Below are positions 18,267 through 27,410 of a stretch of 64,000 nucleotides of DNA, piece after piece. The DNA lies in assembly GCA_046154965.1 (NCBI GenBank), contig JBJXDY010000054.1, positions 37,717 to 101,716 on the forward strand. The letters are read 5' to 3'. Position 1 is the stretch's first letter. Every line of letters begins with the position of its first letter. The notes under the pieces were generated by a model, which worked only from the letters and a program-made list of their open reading frames with translations, did not search any database and was not told the DNA's origin. This DNA is from DATKFM01 sp046154965. GTDB taxonomy: Bacteria; Pseudomonadota; Alphaproteobacteria; Dongiales; Dongiaceae. Position numbers and translations under genes: made by a program.

Positions 18267-18405
18267 GCTGACTCACTCACTGCGTTGCAAGCAGAAGTTG
18301 GAAGGCAACAGCGATTCTCAGGATTTCGCCTAAGTATAAGAGTTATGGGGCGTCTGAATCCGCGAATCGGAATACAAATGAAAGTTTTGCGGAACTTGCC
18401 GCTAA

Positions 18406-18918
18406 TCAGGGCCAACTCTTTCGCCAGATATCCTCATAGTGCGTGTAGGTGAGGATGTCAGTCACGGTGCGCTCGTCCGGAGACAGCGGCATGAACAATG
18501 TCTCATCGATCACATAGTTGCCGGACCGGCCGACGAAGCGCTCGAACTCATAGAGACAAGCGCCCTGGGTCGTGACGTAGTTATAGTTGCCGAGCACCGC
18601 CTCCATGCCGCCGCCGCCATGCCAGTAGTCGGCAACGTTCTTTCCCGTCGGGTCGGAGCCGCGGGCTTCGATCTCGCGGGCGCCGACGCTGCGATACACG
18701 TACTCAATCGGGTCGCGCCGCACTTCGACAAAGACGATGCCGGGTAGATGCCCGGCGAAATCCGCGGGGTTGATATCGTTGCGCGACGGCATCCGCCGCC
18801 CTTCGCGGCGGCGGTCCCAGTAGGCGTAAATATCCCGCACCGGACCGCTGCACACGGAGAGAAACTCCAGGGTCGTAATGACCTTCTGGATCGAACCCTG
18901 CGGTCGACCGCTTCCCAT
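18406..18918 (-). CDS. PAS_5-family PAS domain protein (copy 2)
   Basis: This 170-residue PAS_5 protein is clearly paralogous to the one ending at 15020. They share YAYWDRRREGRRMPSRNDINP, LPGIVFVEVRRDPIEYVYRSVGA, NYNYVTTQGACLYEFERF and the C-terminal LFMPLS..YTHYEDIWRK. ATG 18918 has AGAGG six bases upstream and gives a length matching the paralogue; the longer open frame to 18984 looks spurious. It is upstream of the ATP-grasp gene with a 139-bp gap, which could hold a separate promoter. No output domain is present. Confidence 0.85.
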   Translation of the reverse strand: MGSGRPQGSIQKVITTLEFLSVCSGPVRDIYAYWDRRREGRRMPSRNDINPADFAGHLPGIVFVEVRRDPIEYVYRSVGAREIEARGSDPTGKNVADYWHGGGGMEAVLGNYNYVTTQGACLYEFERFVGRSGNYVIDETLFMPLSPDERTVTDILTYTHYEDIWRKSWP

Positions 18919-19196
18919 CTTCGGCCTCTGACGCGCGGAGGAAAACATGGTCGCGCGCAGTCTCAATGATCCTAAAGCTTTCACAGTTTCGCTGCGCCGC
19001 GCAATTAAAAACTAGTTTGTACGGGCACTGTCCCCAATAGTAGCGGTCTGTTTTCCTTCTACGCGGGCGGGCACGGATGATTGTGGGATATTGCCGTTGG
19101 ACCCGGCTTGGCCTACCCTTCAAGAAGTATCTGCTCCGGCCGCCAGTGGCGGCGGGGGGCGCAGGAGAGGGTTTTGTTGCGCACGGAAATTAACCA

Positions 19197-20597
19197 ATGA
19201 AAGCAGCAGCGGCGCTGTCCGGTCACAACACCCATGCGGCCCTGTTTGCTGAATTGCAGGCGCTCCTCGGTAGCCGCTTCACGACTGCTCTCGCCGTCCG
19301 CGAGCAGCATGGCCATGATGAATCCTATCACGCGACCCACGCGCCCGACGCCGTTGTCTTTGCTCGGACGACAGAGGAAGTAAGCCGGATCGTCAGCGCC
19401 TGCGCGCGGTACCGCACGCCGGTCATAGCATTTGGCACGGGAACATCGCTGGAGGGTCATGTGGCCGCCCTCCATGGCGGCGTCTGCCTTGATCTCGGCC
19501 AGATGAATAATGTCCTGCGGGTCAGCGCCGAGGATCTGGACGTCACTGTCCAGGCGGGCGTCACCCGCAAACAGCTTAATGAACATCTCAAGGATACGGG
19601 GTTGTTTTTTCCCATCGATCCCGGCGCCGACGCCTCATTGGGCGGCATGGCGGCCACCCGCGCTTCCGGCACCAACGCTGTCCGATACGGCACAATGCGG
19701 GAGAATGTGTTGGGCCTGACGGTGGTGACCGCCGACGGCCGGATTATCAAGACCGGCGGCCGGGCGCGGAAATCGGCGGCCGGCTACGACCTGACGCGGA
19801 TCTTCGTCGGCTCGGAAGGCACGCTAGGCGTGATCACCGAGGTGACGCTGCGCCTCTATGGCGTGCCCGAGGCGATCTCCGCCGCGGTCGGCTCATTTCC
19901 GACCATAGAAGATGCCGTCAACACGGTGATCCAGACGATCCAAACCGGCATCCCCGTCGCCCGCATCGAGCTGCTGGACGAAGTACAGATGGACGCCGTG
20001 AACCGCTATGCCAAGTTCGATTATCCGGTGCAGCCGACCCTGTTCTTCGAGTTTCACGGCACCGAGGCCGGCGTGGCAGAGCAAGCGGCGTTGGTCAAGG
20101 AAATCGCCGCCGGCTATGGGGCGGGTGACTTCCGCTGGGCGTCAAAGGCGGAGGAGCGCAACCGCCTCTGGCAGGCCCGGCACAATGCCTACTACGCCTG
20201 CAAGGCCATGCGTCCGGGAAGCAAGGGCTGGGCCACGGACGTCTGCGTTCCCATCTCCCGGCTTGCAGAGTGTATCTCCGATACAAAGGCCGATCTGCGG
20301 ACGTCGACGCTTCTGGCGCCGATCGTCGGCCACGTCGGCGACGGGAACTTCCATGTGACATTCCTTGTCGACCCGGACAAACCTGAGGAATTGGCCGAAG
20401 CAAGGCGCCTGAACGAGCGTATGGTCATGCGGGCGCTGGCGCTGGGCGGCACCTGCACCGGGGAACATGGCATCGGCTATGGCAAGATCGACTTCCTCAC
20501 CGCCGAACACGGCGACGCTGTCGCTGTCATGCGGCAGGTGAAGCTGGCGCTGGACCCACTCAATATCATGAACCCAGGCAAGATCCTGCGCCTGTGA
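19197..20597 (+). CDS. FAD-linked 2-hydroxyacid oxidase/dehydrogenase (GlcD/D-lactate dehydrogenase type)
   Basis: This 466-residue flavoprotein of the vanillyl-alcohol-oxidase fold oxidises a D-2-hydroxyacid such as D-lactate or glycolate. The FAD-binding part (about 50-230) shows VIAFGTGTSLEGHVAAL, IDPGADASLGGMAATRASGTN and GSEGTLGVITEVTLRL. The C-terminal substrate domain has GHVGDGNFHV, GTCTGEHGIGYGK and LNIMNPGKIL, all diagnostic of the GlcD/DLD group. No GlcE or GlcF subunits follow, so a single-subunit D-lactate dehydrogenase is more likely. A PAS_5 gene starts 7 bp after its stop. Confidence 0.92.
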   Translation: MKAAAALSGHNTHAALFAELQALLGSRFTTALAVREQHGHDESYHATHAPDAVVFARTTEEVSRIVSACARYRTPVIAFGTGTSLEGHVAALHGGVCLDLGQMNNVLRVSAEDLDVTVQAGVTRKQLNEHLKDTGLFFPIDPGADASLGGMAATRASGTNAVRYGTMRENVLGLTVVTADGRIIKTGGRARKSAAGYDLTRIFVGSEGTLGVITEVTLRLYGVPEAISAAVGSFPTIEDAVNTVIQTIQTGIPVARIELLDEVQMDAVNRYAKFDYPVQPTLFFEFHGTEAGVAEQAALVKEIAAGYGAGDFRWASKAEERNRLWQARHNAYYACKAMRPGSKGWATDVCVPISRLAECISDTKADLRTSTLLAPIVGHVGDGNFHVTFLVDPDKPEELAEARRLNERMVMRALALGGTCTGEHGIGYGKIDFLTAEHGDAVAVMRQVKLALDPLNIMNPGKILRL

Positions 20598-20604
20598 GCC
20601 TGCG

Positions 20605-21096
20605 ATGAGTCAAATCCAATCCAGCCTGACGAAGTTCTTCGATATCCGGGAGGAAGCGGTAACCCCGGCGACGCAGTTCACCAGCAAGAAGAACAAGCAC
20701 CTCTATGACTGGTGGCGGAATGCCAACAGGGGATTGATTCCGCTGCGCAAGATGTTCGACGTCACCGATCACAAGATGATCGTGGCCAACATCTTCCTGA
20801 CCGAGGTGCTGCCCGATGGCGATTTCGTGTTCCGGCTGTTCGGCGAGGGCGTGATCCAGATCGTCGGCCGCAACCGCAAGGGCGAATTGGTGCAGAAGGG
20901 TGCCGCGGGGGATTATGGCCATGCCCTCAATGAGTACTACCATATCGTGGTCGCCGGGCGGGTCTGCCGGATGTGCGAGGGGTCCCTGGCCTTCGCCGGC
21001 CGGGAGCTGCGGAAGTTCGAATCGATCGACTGCCCCCTTACCGATGATGACGGCAAGGTCACATTCATCGTCGGGGTTATGGACTTCATCGATTGA
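20605..21096 (+). CDS. PAS_5-like domain protein (copy 3)
   Basis: This 163-residue protein has the PAS_5 layout (YDWWRNANRGLIPLRKMFDV, then a central DGDFVFRLFGEGV strand and a C-terminal FIVGVMDFID strand). It is clearly diverged from the two minus-strand copies. It starts seven bases after the FAD oxidase stop, so it is likely co-transcribed and may sense redox state or a product of that enzyme. It has no membrane segment and no output domain. Confidence 0.8.
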   Translation: MSQIQSSLTKFFDIREEAVTPATQFTSKKNKHLYDWWRNANRGLIPLRKMFDVTDHKMIVANIFLTEVLPDGDFVFRLFGEGVIQIVGRNRKGELVQKGAAGDYGHALNEYYHIVVAGRVCRMCEGSLAFAGRELRKFESIDCPLTDDDGKVTFIVGVMDFID

Positions 21097-21356
21097 ACCG
21101 CTGCAGGTCATACGCGTCCGTCGGCAGGTTCCCCATCTCCATGGTTAAGAAATGCCGGAAATCCGGTTCAGGCGCGGTTCAGGTCAACTACCGGAAAATG
21201 GCGCCTGTTTCGTCTGCGGCGCACAGAAGATGAGCCGTCACAGTTTTGCCACGGCGACAGCGAAAGCTGCCACGCCACCATGCTGGGGATCGCGATGTCG
21301 CTGGAAGAAAGATCGGGCCGCGCCAAAGAGTCTGCGCAGCGCTTCAAAGACGCCGG

Positions 21357-21530
21357 TCAATCCAGGAGTTTATCGTCCAGAGTGCGGATTTCCCGGTCCT
21401 TTTCGGCACGGACCCGGCTCCGGTCAGCCTTGTCGCGGCCGAATTTCACGCGATTCTCGGCGGCGCGCTTTGCTGTCGCCAGCTTCTCGCGCTGCTTGCG
21501 GTACTTGTTGAGGTTGACCAACTCTCCCAT
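21357..21530 (-). CDS. DUF4169-family small basic protein
   Basis: This 57-residue frame is easily missed because of its size. It begins MGELVNLNKYRKQREKLATA and ends RTLDDKLLD. The conserved VNLN(K/R)xRK start, the AAENRVKFGRDKA core and the charged helical tail are typical of DUF4169, found almost only in alphaproteobacteria and often near fumC, an RHH protein and sspB; those three genes occur here 6-10 kb away. It is divergent from the AsmA gene. The function is unknown; the strongly charged helix suggests nucleic-acid or ribosome association. Confidence 0.85.
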   Translation of the reverse strand: MGELVNLNKYRKQREKLATAKRAAENRVKFGRDKADRSRVRAEKDREIRTLDDKLLD

Positions 21531-21685
21531 AGGATCACCGCTAATCGCCGCACTGACTTGGTGGGCGGCGTACCGGTCGTCAGATTACATCCCAGACGAT
21601 CGGATGCTACAATAGACCGAATTTTCCGCGGCGCAAAGAGATTGCTGCAATCGGCACGCGGACGTGAACAGGAGTTGCTCTGCGT

Positions 21686-24600
21686 ATGAAGAAGTTTCTC
21701 ATCGGACTAGGCGTCCTGCTGGTGCTGCTGGTCATCGCCGTCCTTGTCGGTCCCAGTTTCTACGACTGGAATCAGCATAAACAACTGATCACCGATGAGG
21801 CGCGTAAAGCGACCGGCCGCGATCTGGTGATCGATGGCGATATCTCCGCCGCCATCCTGCCGATGCCGACGATTTCCGTGGCCGGCATCCGCTTTGCCAA
21901 TGCCGAGGGCGGCAGCGCCCCGGATATGATCACGCTCGAGACACTGAAAGTGCGCGTCGCCCTGTTCCCGCTGATCCAGGGCAATGTGCAGATTGAGGAA
22001 ATCACCCTGGTGAAGCCGGTGATCCTCCTGGAGAAGCTGCCGGACGGGAAAGGCAATTGGCAGATCACGCCGCCGGCCGCCGAGCCTGCAGCGACCGCTG
22101 CGGAGCAAAGCAGCGGCGGCATGCCCGCCGTGAGCCTGGGCAATGTGAATATCGCCGACGGCACCCTGATCTACCGGGATGCCGTGGCAAAGAGTGAGCA
22201 GAAGATCGAGGCGCTGAACGCCAACCTGGCGGCGGCGTCATTGCAGGGACCGTTCGGCGCCAAGGGCAGCCTGATCTATCAGGGGCTGCCGGCCACATTC
22301 GATCTTTCCACGGGCAAGATCGATCCGGCGCAGCCGGCGCCGGTCGCCATCGCCCTCGGCCTCGGCGGCGCGGGCAGCCAGGGCGACGCCCAGATCAAGT
22401 TCACGGGCACACTGGCCCAGGCTGCCGATGGCGTCAGCGCCGTAGGCAAGCTGGAGGGCGGCAGCGCCAATCTGGCGGCGGCTCTAGACGCAGTGGCGCC
22501 GGGCAGCGGCAGCGGCGCCCCGATAGCCTTGGACAAGCCGTTCAAGATTGCCGGCGAGGTCAACTATGCGCCGACGGGCGGCAAGATCGAGAAGTTCGCC
22601 CTGTCGCTCGGCGACCTGACCGCCGCCGGCGACATCAGCTTTACCCCGGGAACGCCGTCGCAGGCGGCCGTGAAGCTGGCCATCAATCGCATCGATCTGG
22701 ATTCGCTGCTGGCCCAGGCCGCGGCCAAGCCGGCCGCACCTGCCGAAGGACCCGCGCCGCAGGAAGCGGGCGCCTTTGCCTTGCCGACGGGAATCAATGC
22801 GGCGGTCGATATCGCCATCGACGCCATCAGCTATCGCGGCGGCCTGATCGACAACACGAAGTTCGTCGGTGAATTGGCCAATGGCGAGTTCGCGATCAAG
22901 CGGTTCTCCGCCCAGCTGCCCGGCGGCGCCGCGGTTTCGGCTGGCGGCGCCCTGACGGCGGTAGACGGCAAGCCGCAGATCGGCGGCGCGCTCGAGGCCA
23001 AGGCGGATAATCTGCGGGCGTTGCTGGACTGGCTGCAGGTGGCGCCGGCCGGTGTGCCGGCGGAACGGCTGCGCACCCTGGCGCTGACCAGCCGCTTCAC
23101 CGCCGGCGCGGATTTGCTGGAGCTGGCCGATCTGGATCTCAAGCTGGACAATTCCCGGATCACCGGCGGCCTGCGTGTCGCCTTGCCGAGGGGTGGCCAG
23201 CAGAAAATGGCGTTCGGCGTCGGTCTGGCGATCGATCAGCTCAATGTGGACTCCTATATGCCACCGGCGGCCGCGCCGGCCGAAGCCGCGCCGAAGCCCG
23301 CAGGCGGAGGCGGCCTGCCGCTGGACAGCCTGAAACCGCTGGCCGATCTGGACGCCAATGTGGAGCTGCGGGTCGGCAAGCTGACGATCAACCAGCAGAC
23401 GCTGCAGGGCGTGCATCTGGACGGCACCGTCACCGGCGGCACGCTGACACTGCGCGATCTCTCGGTGAAGGAGTTCGCCGGCGGCAAGGGTGCGATCAAC
23501 GGCACGGTGACCGATCTCGCCGGCAATCCCCGGTTCGACACCAAGTTCGATCTCACCGCCAAGGACGCCAACAAGGCGTTCCAGGCCGCCGGCATGGGCG
23601 ACCGGGTCAAGGGCAAGCTGGGCGCGCTGAAACTCGCCGGCGCGCTGGCGGGCGGCGCCCAGGACGTCAATTTCAATATCGATTTCGGCCTGAGCGGTAT
23701 CGGCGCCACGGGTCAGGCGAAGGGCAAGGCCTCCGGCATCGGCCAGGGCGTCGTGCCGCGCATCGACAGTACGTTCAACGTCCAGGCCAAGGATGCGGGG
23801 CCGTTGCTGGCGCTGGCGGGCATCAGAGGCGATGTCAGCAAGCTGGGCGCGTTGTCGCTGAAGGGCAATGCGGCGAGCGGCACGGACGATCTCAACTACG
23901 ATGTGACGATCTCGATCGCCGGCGCCGGGGCCAAGGGCAGCTTCAAAGGCCGTGTGCTCGCCTTATCGTCCGCAGCACCGAAGGTCGATACCAAGCTGGA
24001 CTTCTCCGCCGACAAGCCCGCGCCGTTGCTGGCGCTTGCCGGCATGGCCGGACCCGAGGCAAACAAGCTGGGCAGGATCGCCGCCACCGGCTCCATGGCC
24101 GGCAATGCCAATGACATGAAGTTGGACTTGGCGCTGCAGGGCTTCGGCGGCGCGGCCACCGTGGCCGGCACGGTGCAGACGGCCGCCGCACCCGCGCCGA
24201 CGAAGTTCGATCTCGCCGTCACCGCCAACCATCCGGAGTTCCGTCAGCTCCTCTCGGCGCTGGTGCCCGGTTACAAGCCGGCGGCCGCCAAGCTCGGGCC
24301 GCTGCAGTTATCCGCCAAGGCCCAGGGCAGCACCGACAAGGCGACCATCTCCGGTCTTTCGCTGCGCGCCGGCCAGACCTCGCTGAACGGCCAGGCGAGC
24401 ATGGACAAGAGCAGCGGCAAGCCGTTCTACAGCGCCGCGCTCAAGGGCGGCGTCGTCGATATTTCGCCCTTCATGCCGCCGCCCGCCAAGGGCGGCAGCA
24501 GCGGCGGCGAGCGCTGGTCGCGGGAGAAGCTGGACCTGTCGGCGCTGCAGTCGATGGATGCCGATGTGGATTTCAGCGCCGACCGTTTCGTCGCCAACAC

Positions 24601-26179
24601 CACTGTCATCGACAATCTGAAGGCGCTGCTGACGCTTCGTGACGGGACGCTGACCATCAAGCAACTCAACGGCAATACCTATGGCGGCGCCATCGATCTG
24701 ACGGGCACGCTGGCCAGCCGCGGCGTGCCGACCTTCAACGGCCACGTGACTGGCAACAACGTGGCCGTCAGTGAACTCATGGGCGGCGGTTTCCTGGCGA
24801 AACGCATCACCGGCCCGGTTTCCTTCGATACCGACCTGGCCTCCAGCGGCTACAGCATGGCCGAATTGGTCGGCGGGCTGCAGGGCAACGGCAAGGTCGA
24901 TGGCTCCATCACCGTACTCAGCCAGGTGGAGCAGCAGGTGGGCTCGGCGCTGCTGGGAATTCTTGGCCAGCAGGTGAAGCAGCTGCAGGGCTTCACGGAG
25001 AGCGTCAACGCCGTCTATTCGGCCTTCACGGGCTCGCCGAACGCGCTGAACGGCACGTTCGATATCAATCAGGGCGTTCTGAACACCCAGGATCTCAGCC
25101 TGACGAACAACCGGGCCAGGTTGCTGGCGACGGGCGATGCTGACATCGCCGCCTGGACCATGGATATGATCGCGAACATCTTTTCCCAGGAGTATCCGGA
25201 TCAGCCTTATCTCAGCATCGACCTCGACGGGCCGCTAGACGGGCCGAACACAAATTTCAGCGGCAATGCCTTCGCGCGCGGCAGCGAAGAGTCGCAGGGC
25301 GCCTTTGGCAACCAGTCGCCGGCGGACATCTTCAACGGCATCATCCCCGGTCTGCCAGGTTCAGGCAGCGGGGGCCAAAGCGGGTCGGGCATTCCCGGCC
25401 TCGATGGCGTCATCCCGGGCATCGGTGGCGGCGATGCCGGCGCGCAGGGTGAAGGCGAAACGCCGGGTATCGGCGGGATCGGCGTTGAGAACCTTCCCGA
25501 TGCGCTCAGTGGCGAGCAGCAGCAACAGGAGCCGGCGCCTGAAGGGGCCGCGCCCGATGCCGCAACGCCCGACGAGACCGCTCCCGGTGAGGCCCCGGCG
25601 GCGGAACAGCCGGGCGAGGCGATAACGCCTGATGTCGAGCCGACGCCGGCGGAACAGCCTGCAACCGAACCGGAAGCAGCCGCGCCCGAAGGCGAGCAAC
25701 CGGCAGCGGAACCGGACGCGCAACCGACAGAGCCGGATGCGCCGGTGCCGCCGGAGAAACCCGAAACGCCCAGCGACTTTGGCCAGCAACCGGCAGCAGA
25801 GCCGGAAGTGGCGCCCGAACCGGCACCGGAACCGGTCCCCGAAGCTCAGCCCGAGCCCCAGCCGGAGGCGGCGCCGCAACCAGAACCGGAGATCGCGCCT
25901 GAGCCCGTGCCGGAGCCGGAGGTGGTGCCGGAGGTCGCACCAGAGCCTGCGCCCGAACCGGCACCGGAGGTAGCGCCGGAGCCCGTGCCGGACAGCGCCC
26001 CCGTGCTGGTGCCGGAGCCAGAGGAATCGCAGACCGAGCAGCCGAAGAAGCGAAAGGCGACGGACATACAGACCCAAGAGCAGCCGGCCGAACTCGCGGC
26101 GCCGGAAGCTCAGCCGGAGGGCGAACAAAGCACGGACCCCGGCACGATCGTGCCGCTGATCGAGCCCGAGCCGCAGTAG
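21686..26179 (+). CDS. Very large AsmA-family protein with Pro/Glu-rich C-terminal tail
   Basis: This 1497-residue envelope protein is anchored by one N-terminal span (FLIGLGVLLVLLVIAVLVG). The AsmA N-terminal domain follows (about 20-200: ATGRDLVIDGDISAAILP, IRFANAEGG). Long repetitive beta-strand regions rich in Gly, Ala and Asp make up most of the chain, and an AsmA C-terminal region spans about 980-1200. AsmA-like proteins form periplasmic bridges for phospholipid movement between membranes. After a Gly-rich linker (about 1205-1265) the last 225 residues are almost only Pro, Glu, Ala and Gln with PEP/PEPAPEP repeats, which is unusual for the family. Such a stiff acidic tail could span the periplasm or bind a partner. 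It is monocistronic here. Confidence 0.9.
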   Translation: MKKFLIGLGVLLVLLVIAVLVGPSFYDWNQHKQLITDEARKATGRDLVIDGDISAAILPMPTISVAGIRFANAEGGSAPDMITLETLKVRVALFPLIQGNVQIEEITLVKPVILLEKLPDGKGNWQITPPAAEPAATAAEQSSGGMPAVSLGNVNIADGTLIYRDAVAKSEQKIEALNANLAAASLQGPFGAKGSLIYQGLPATFDLSTGKIDPAQPAPVAIALGLGGAGSQGDAQIKFTGTLAQAADGVSAVGKLEGGSANLAAALDAVAPGSGSGAPIALDKPFKIAGEVNYAPTGGKIEKFALSLGDLTAAGDISFTPGTPSQAAVKLAINRIDLDSLLAQAAAKPAAPAEGPAPQEAGAFALPTGINAAVDIAIDAISYRGGLIDNTKFVGELANGEFAIKRFSAQLPGGAAVSAGGALTAVDGKPQIGGALEAKADNLRALLDWLQVAPAGVPAERLRTLALTSRFTAGADLLELADLDLKLDNSRITGGLRVALPRGGQQKMAFGVGLAIDQLNVDSYMPPAAAPAEAAPKPAGGGGLPLDSLKPLADLDANVELRVGKLTINQQTLQGVHLDGTVTGGTLTLRDLSVKEFAGGKGAINGTVTDLAGNPRFDTKFDLTAKDANKAFQAAGMGDRVKGKLGALKLAGALAGGAQDVNFNIDFGLSGIGATGQAKGKASGIGQGVVPRIDSTFNVQAKDAGPLLALAGIRGDVSKLGALSLKGNAASGTDDLNYDVTISIAGAGAKGSFKGRVLALSSAAPKVDTKLDFSADKPAPLLALAGMAGPEANKLGRIAATGSMAGNANDMKLDLALQGFGGAATVAGTVQTAAAPAPTKFDLAVTANHPEFRQLLSALVPGYKPAAAKLGPLQLSAKAQGSTDKATISGLSLRAGQTSLNGQASMDKSSGKPFYSAALKGGVVDISPFMPPPAKGGSSGGERWSREKLDLSALQSMDADVDFSADRFVANTTVIDNLKALLTLRDGTLTIKQLNGNTYGGAIDLTGTLASRGVPTFNGHVTGNNVAVSELMGGGFLAKRITGPVSFDTDLASSGYSMAELVGGLQGNGKVDGSITVLSQVEQQVGSALLGILGQQVKQLQGFTESVNAVYSAFTGSPNALNGTFDINQGVLNTQDLSLTNNRARLLATGDADIAAWTMDMIANIFSQEYPDQPYLSIDLDGPLDGPNTNFSGNAFARGSEESQGAFGNQSPADIFNGIIPGLPGSGSGGQSGSGIPGLDGVIPGIGGGDAGAQGEGETPGIGGIGVENLPDALSGEQQQQEPAPEGAAPDAATPDETAPGEAPAAEQPGEAITPDVEPTPAEQPATEPEAAAPEGEQPAAEPDAQPTEPDAPVPPEKPETPSDFGQQPAAEPEVAPEPAPEPVPEAQPEPQPEAAPQPEPEIAPEPVPEPEVVPEVAPEPAPEPAPEVAPEPVPDSAPVLVPEPEESQTEQPKKRKATDIQTQEQPAELAAPEAQPEGEQSTDPGTIVPLIEPEPQ

Positions 26180-26181
26180 GA

Positions 26182-26994
26182 CTAGACGATCTCCACGGTC
26201 ACCGCGCCGAGGCCGTCGAACGACGCTTCGACGCGGCCCGGCCGATCGAGGCGAAGGGCGGCGACGATGCTGCCGAGAGTGATGATATCGCCAGCGCGAA
26301 GCGGTGTCTTTCGCGCGGCACAGTGATCCGCGAGCCAGGCGAGGGAATTCAGCGGGTGGCCAAGGATGTCGCGGGCATTGCCGGCGCTGGCGACTTCGCC
26401 ATCCACCGTGAAGCGGCCGGCGAGATCGGCGTCGGATGCAAGGATCGCCGGTGGTTGCTCCGCGCCAAGCACACAGCCGCAGGAGAAGAAGTCATCGGCC
26501 ACCAGGCTGGGCACGCCTGCGTTCCTGATATCCTGGAAGCGCCACTCGACGATTTCGACCGAGGTCATGATGGTCGCGATGGACGGCAGCAAGCTGGCGC
26601 GGTCATGCCCGCCGGCCCGTCCGGGCAGGTCCATGGCGAGGCGCACGGCAATCTCGCACTCCAGCCCGAGTTTTGAGTATTCGCTGCGGCTAAGGGCGGC
26701 ATGTCCGCGATGCACCGTGCCGCCAAAGAGCGTGCCGGCGCAGGGGAAGGGGATGCCGAGCGCCGCCTGCATGGGCGGCGAGGTGGACCCGATCTTCCAG
26801 CCCACCGGCGCACCGCGGCCGCGCGCGGCAATCCGGGGCCGCGCTGCCTCTTGCACCGCATAGGCATCGTCAAGCGACTGCGGCCGGAATTCCTCAGGAA
26901 TGGCGTCGACCGGTGGTTGGCGGCCGTTGCGGCGCTGGCGCAGGTCGGCGAGGAAGTCAGCGCACGCCGCGATGCCGGCGGGAGAGAGCGCCAT
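26182..26994 (-). CDS. 2-keto-4-pentenoate hydratase / fumarylacetoacetase-like (MhpD family)
   Basis: This 270-residue cytosolic enzyme has the FAH-type fold of 2-hydroxypenta-2,4-dienoate hydratases and 4-oxalocrotonate decarboxylases. Landmarks are VGWKIGSTSPPMQAALG near residue 65, GLECEIAVRLAMDL with the metal-binding Glu pair, SVEIVEWRF, and AGDIITLGS near the C-terminus. No other aromatic meta-cleavage genes are nearby, so its pathway is unclear; stand-alone members are common. It converges with the AsmA gene at a 2-bp gap. Confidence 0.88.
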   Translation of the reverse strand: MALSPAGIAACADFLADLRQRRNGRQPPVDAIPEEFRPQSLDDAYAVQEAARPRIAARGRGAPVGWKIGSTSPPMQAALGIPFPCAGTLFGGTVHRGHAALSRSEYSKLGLECEIAVRLAMDLPGRAGGHDRASLLPSIATIMTSVEIVEWRFQDIRNAGVPSLVADDFFSCGCVLGAEQPPAILASDADLAGRFTVDGEVASAGNARDILGHPLNSLAWLADHCAARKTPLRAGDIITLGSIVAALRLDRPGRVEASFDGLGAVTVEIV

Positions 26995-27003
26995 GTTATG
27001 CCG

Positions 27004-27252
27004 TCACGCGACCTTGCGGCAGCCCTCGGGCCTCAGCACGCGATTTGTCGAGGGCGGATACTTGGCGAGCTTGCCCGCCGGCCGTATCGGCCGTTGCACA
27101 AGATTGCCGCCGCAGTTCGGGCAGATGCCGGCCAGCGCGTGGCTCGCGCAATCCCTGCAGAAGGTGCACTCGAAGGTGCAGATCATCGCTTCCATCGAGT
27201 CCGGCGGCAGGTCCTTGTCGCAGCATTCGCAGTTGGGACGGAGTTCGAGCAT
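27004..27252 (-). CDS. DUF1272-family zinc-binding-like small protein
   Basis: This 82-residue protein begins MLELRPNCECCDKDLPPDS and contains CTFECTFCRDCA and ICPNCGGNL. These Cys pairs are the DUF1272 signature and would bind zinc. The ATG at 27252 has GAGGAA six bases upstream, so the longer frame from 27306 was rejected. It sits 9 bp upstream of the hydratase start and may be co-transcribed with it. The function is unknown. Confidence 0.88.
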   Translation of the reverse strand: MLELRPNCECCDKDLPPDSMEAMICTFECTFCRDCASHALAGICPNCGGNLVQRPIRPAGKLAKYPPSTNRVLRPEGCRKVA

Positions 27253-27410
27253 CGGAGATTCCTCGGGTCGCGGGTGTGTGGAGCAGGCGATGAGTAGATT
27301 CACCACAAACTCACAAAGAATACAAAGCGGCCGAACCCTGCATCGAGGCCAGAACCAAGGTCGCCGGAGGGCCCGTGATTCTGCATGTCTTCTGTGAATT
27401 TGTGATGAGA

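Noticed and set aside
21230..21356. Possible second small minus-strand gene next to DUF4169
   Set aside because: A frame of about 40 codons ends in a hydrophobic VAAFAVAVAKL string, but it has no start codon with a ribosome binding site.
25500..26150. Low-complexity repeats suggesting a CRISPR-like or satellite array
   Set aside because: The periodicity comes from Pro/Glu codons of the AsmA tail; units are irregular and in frame.
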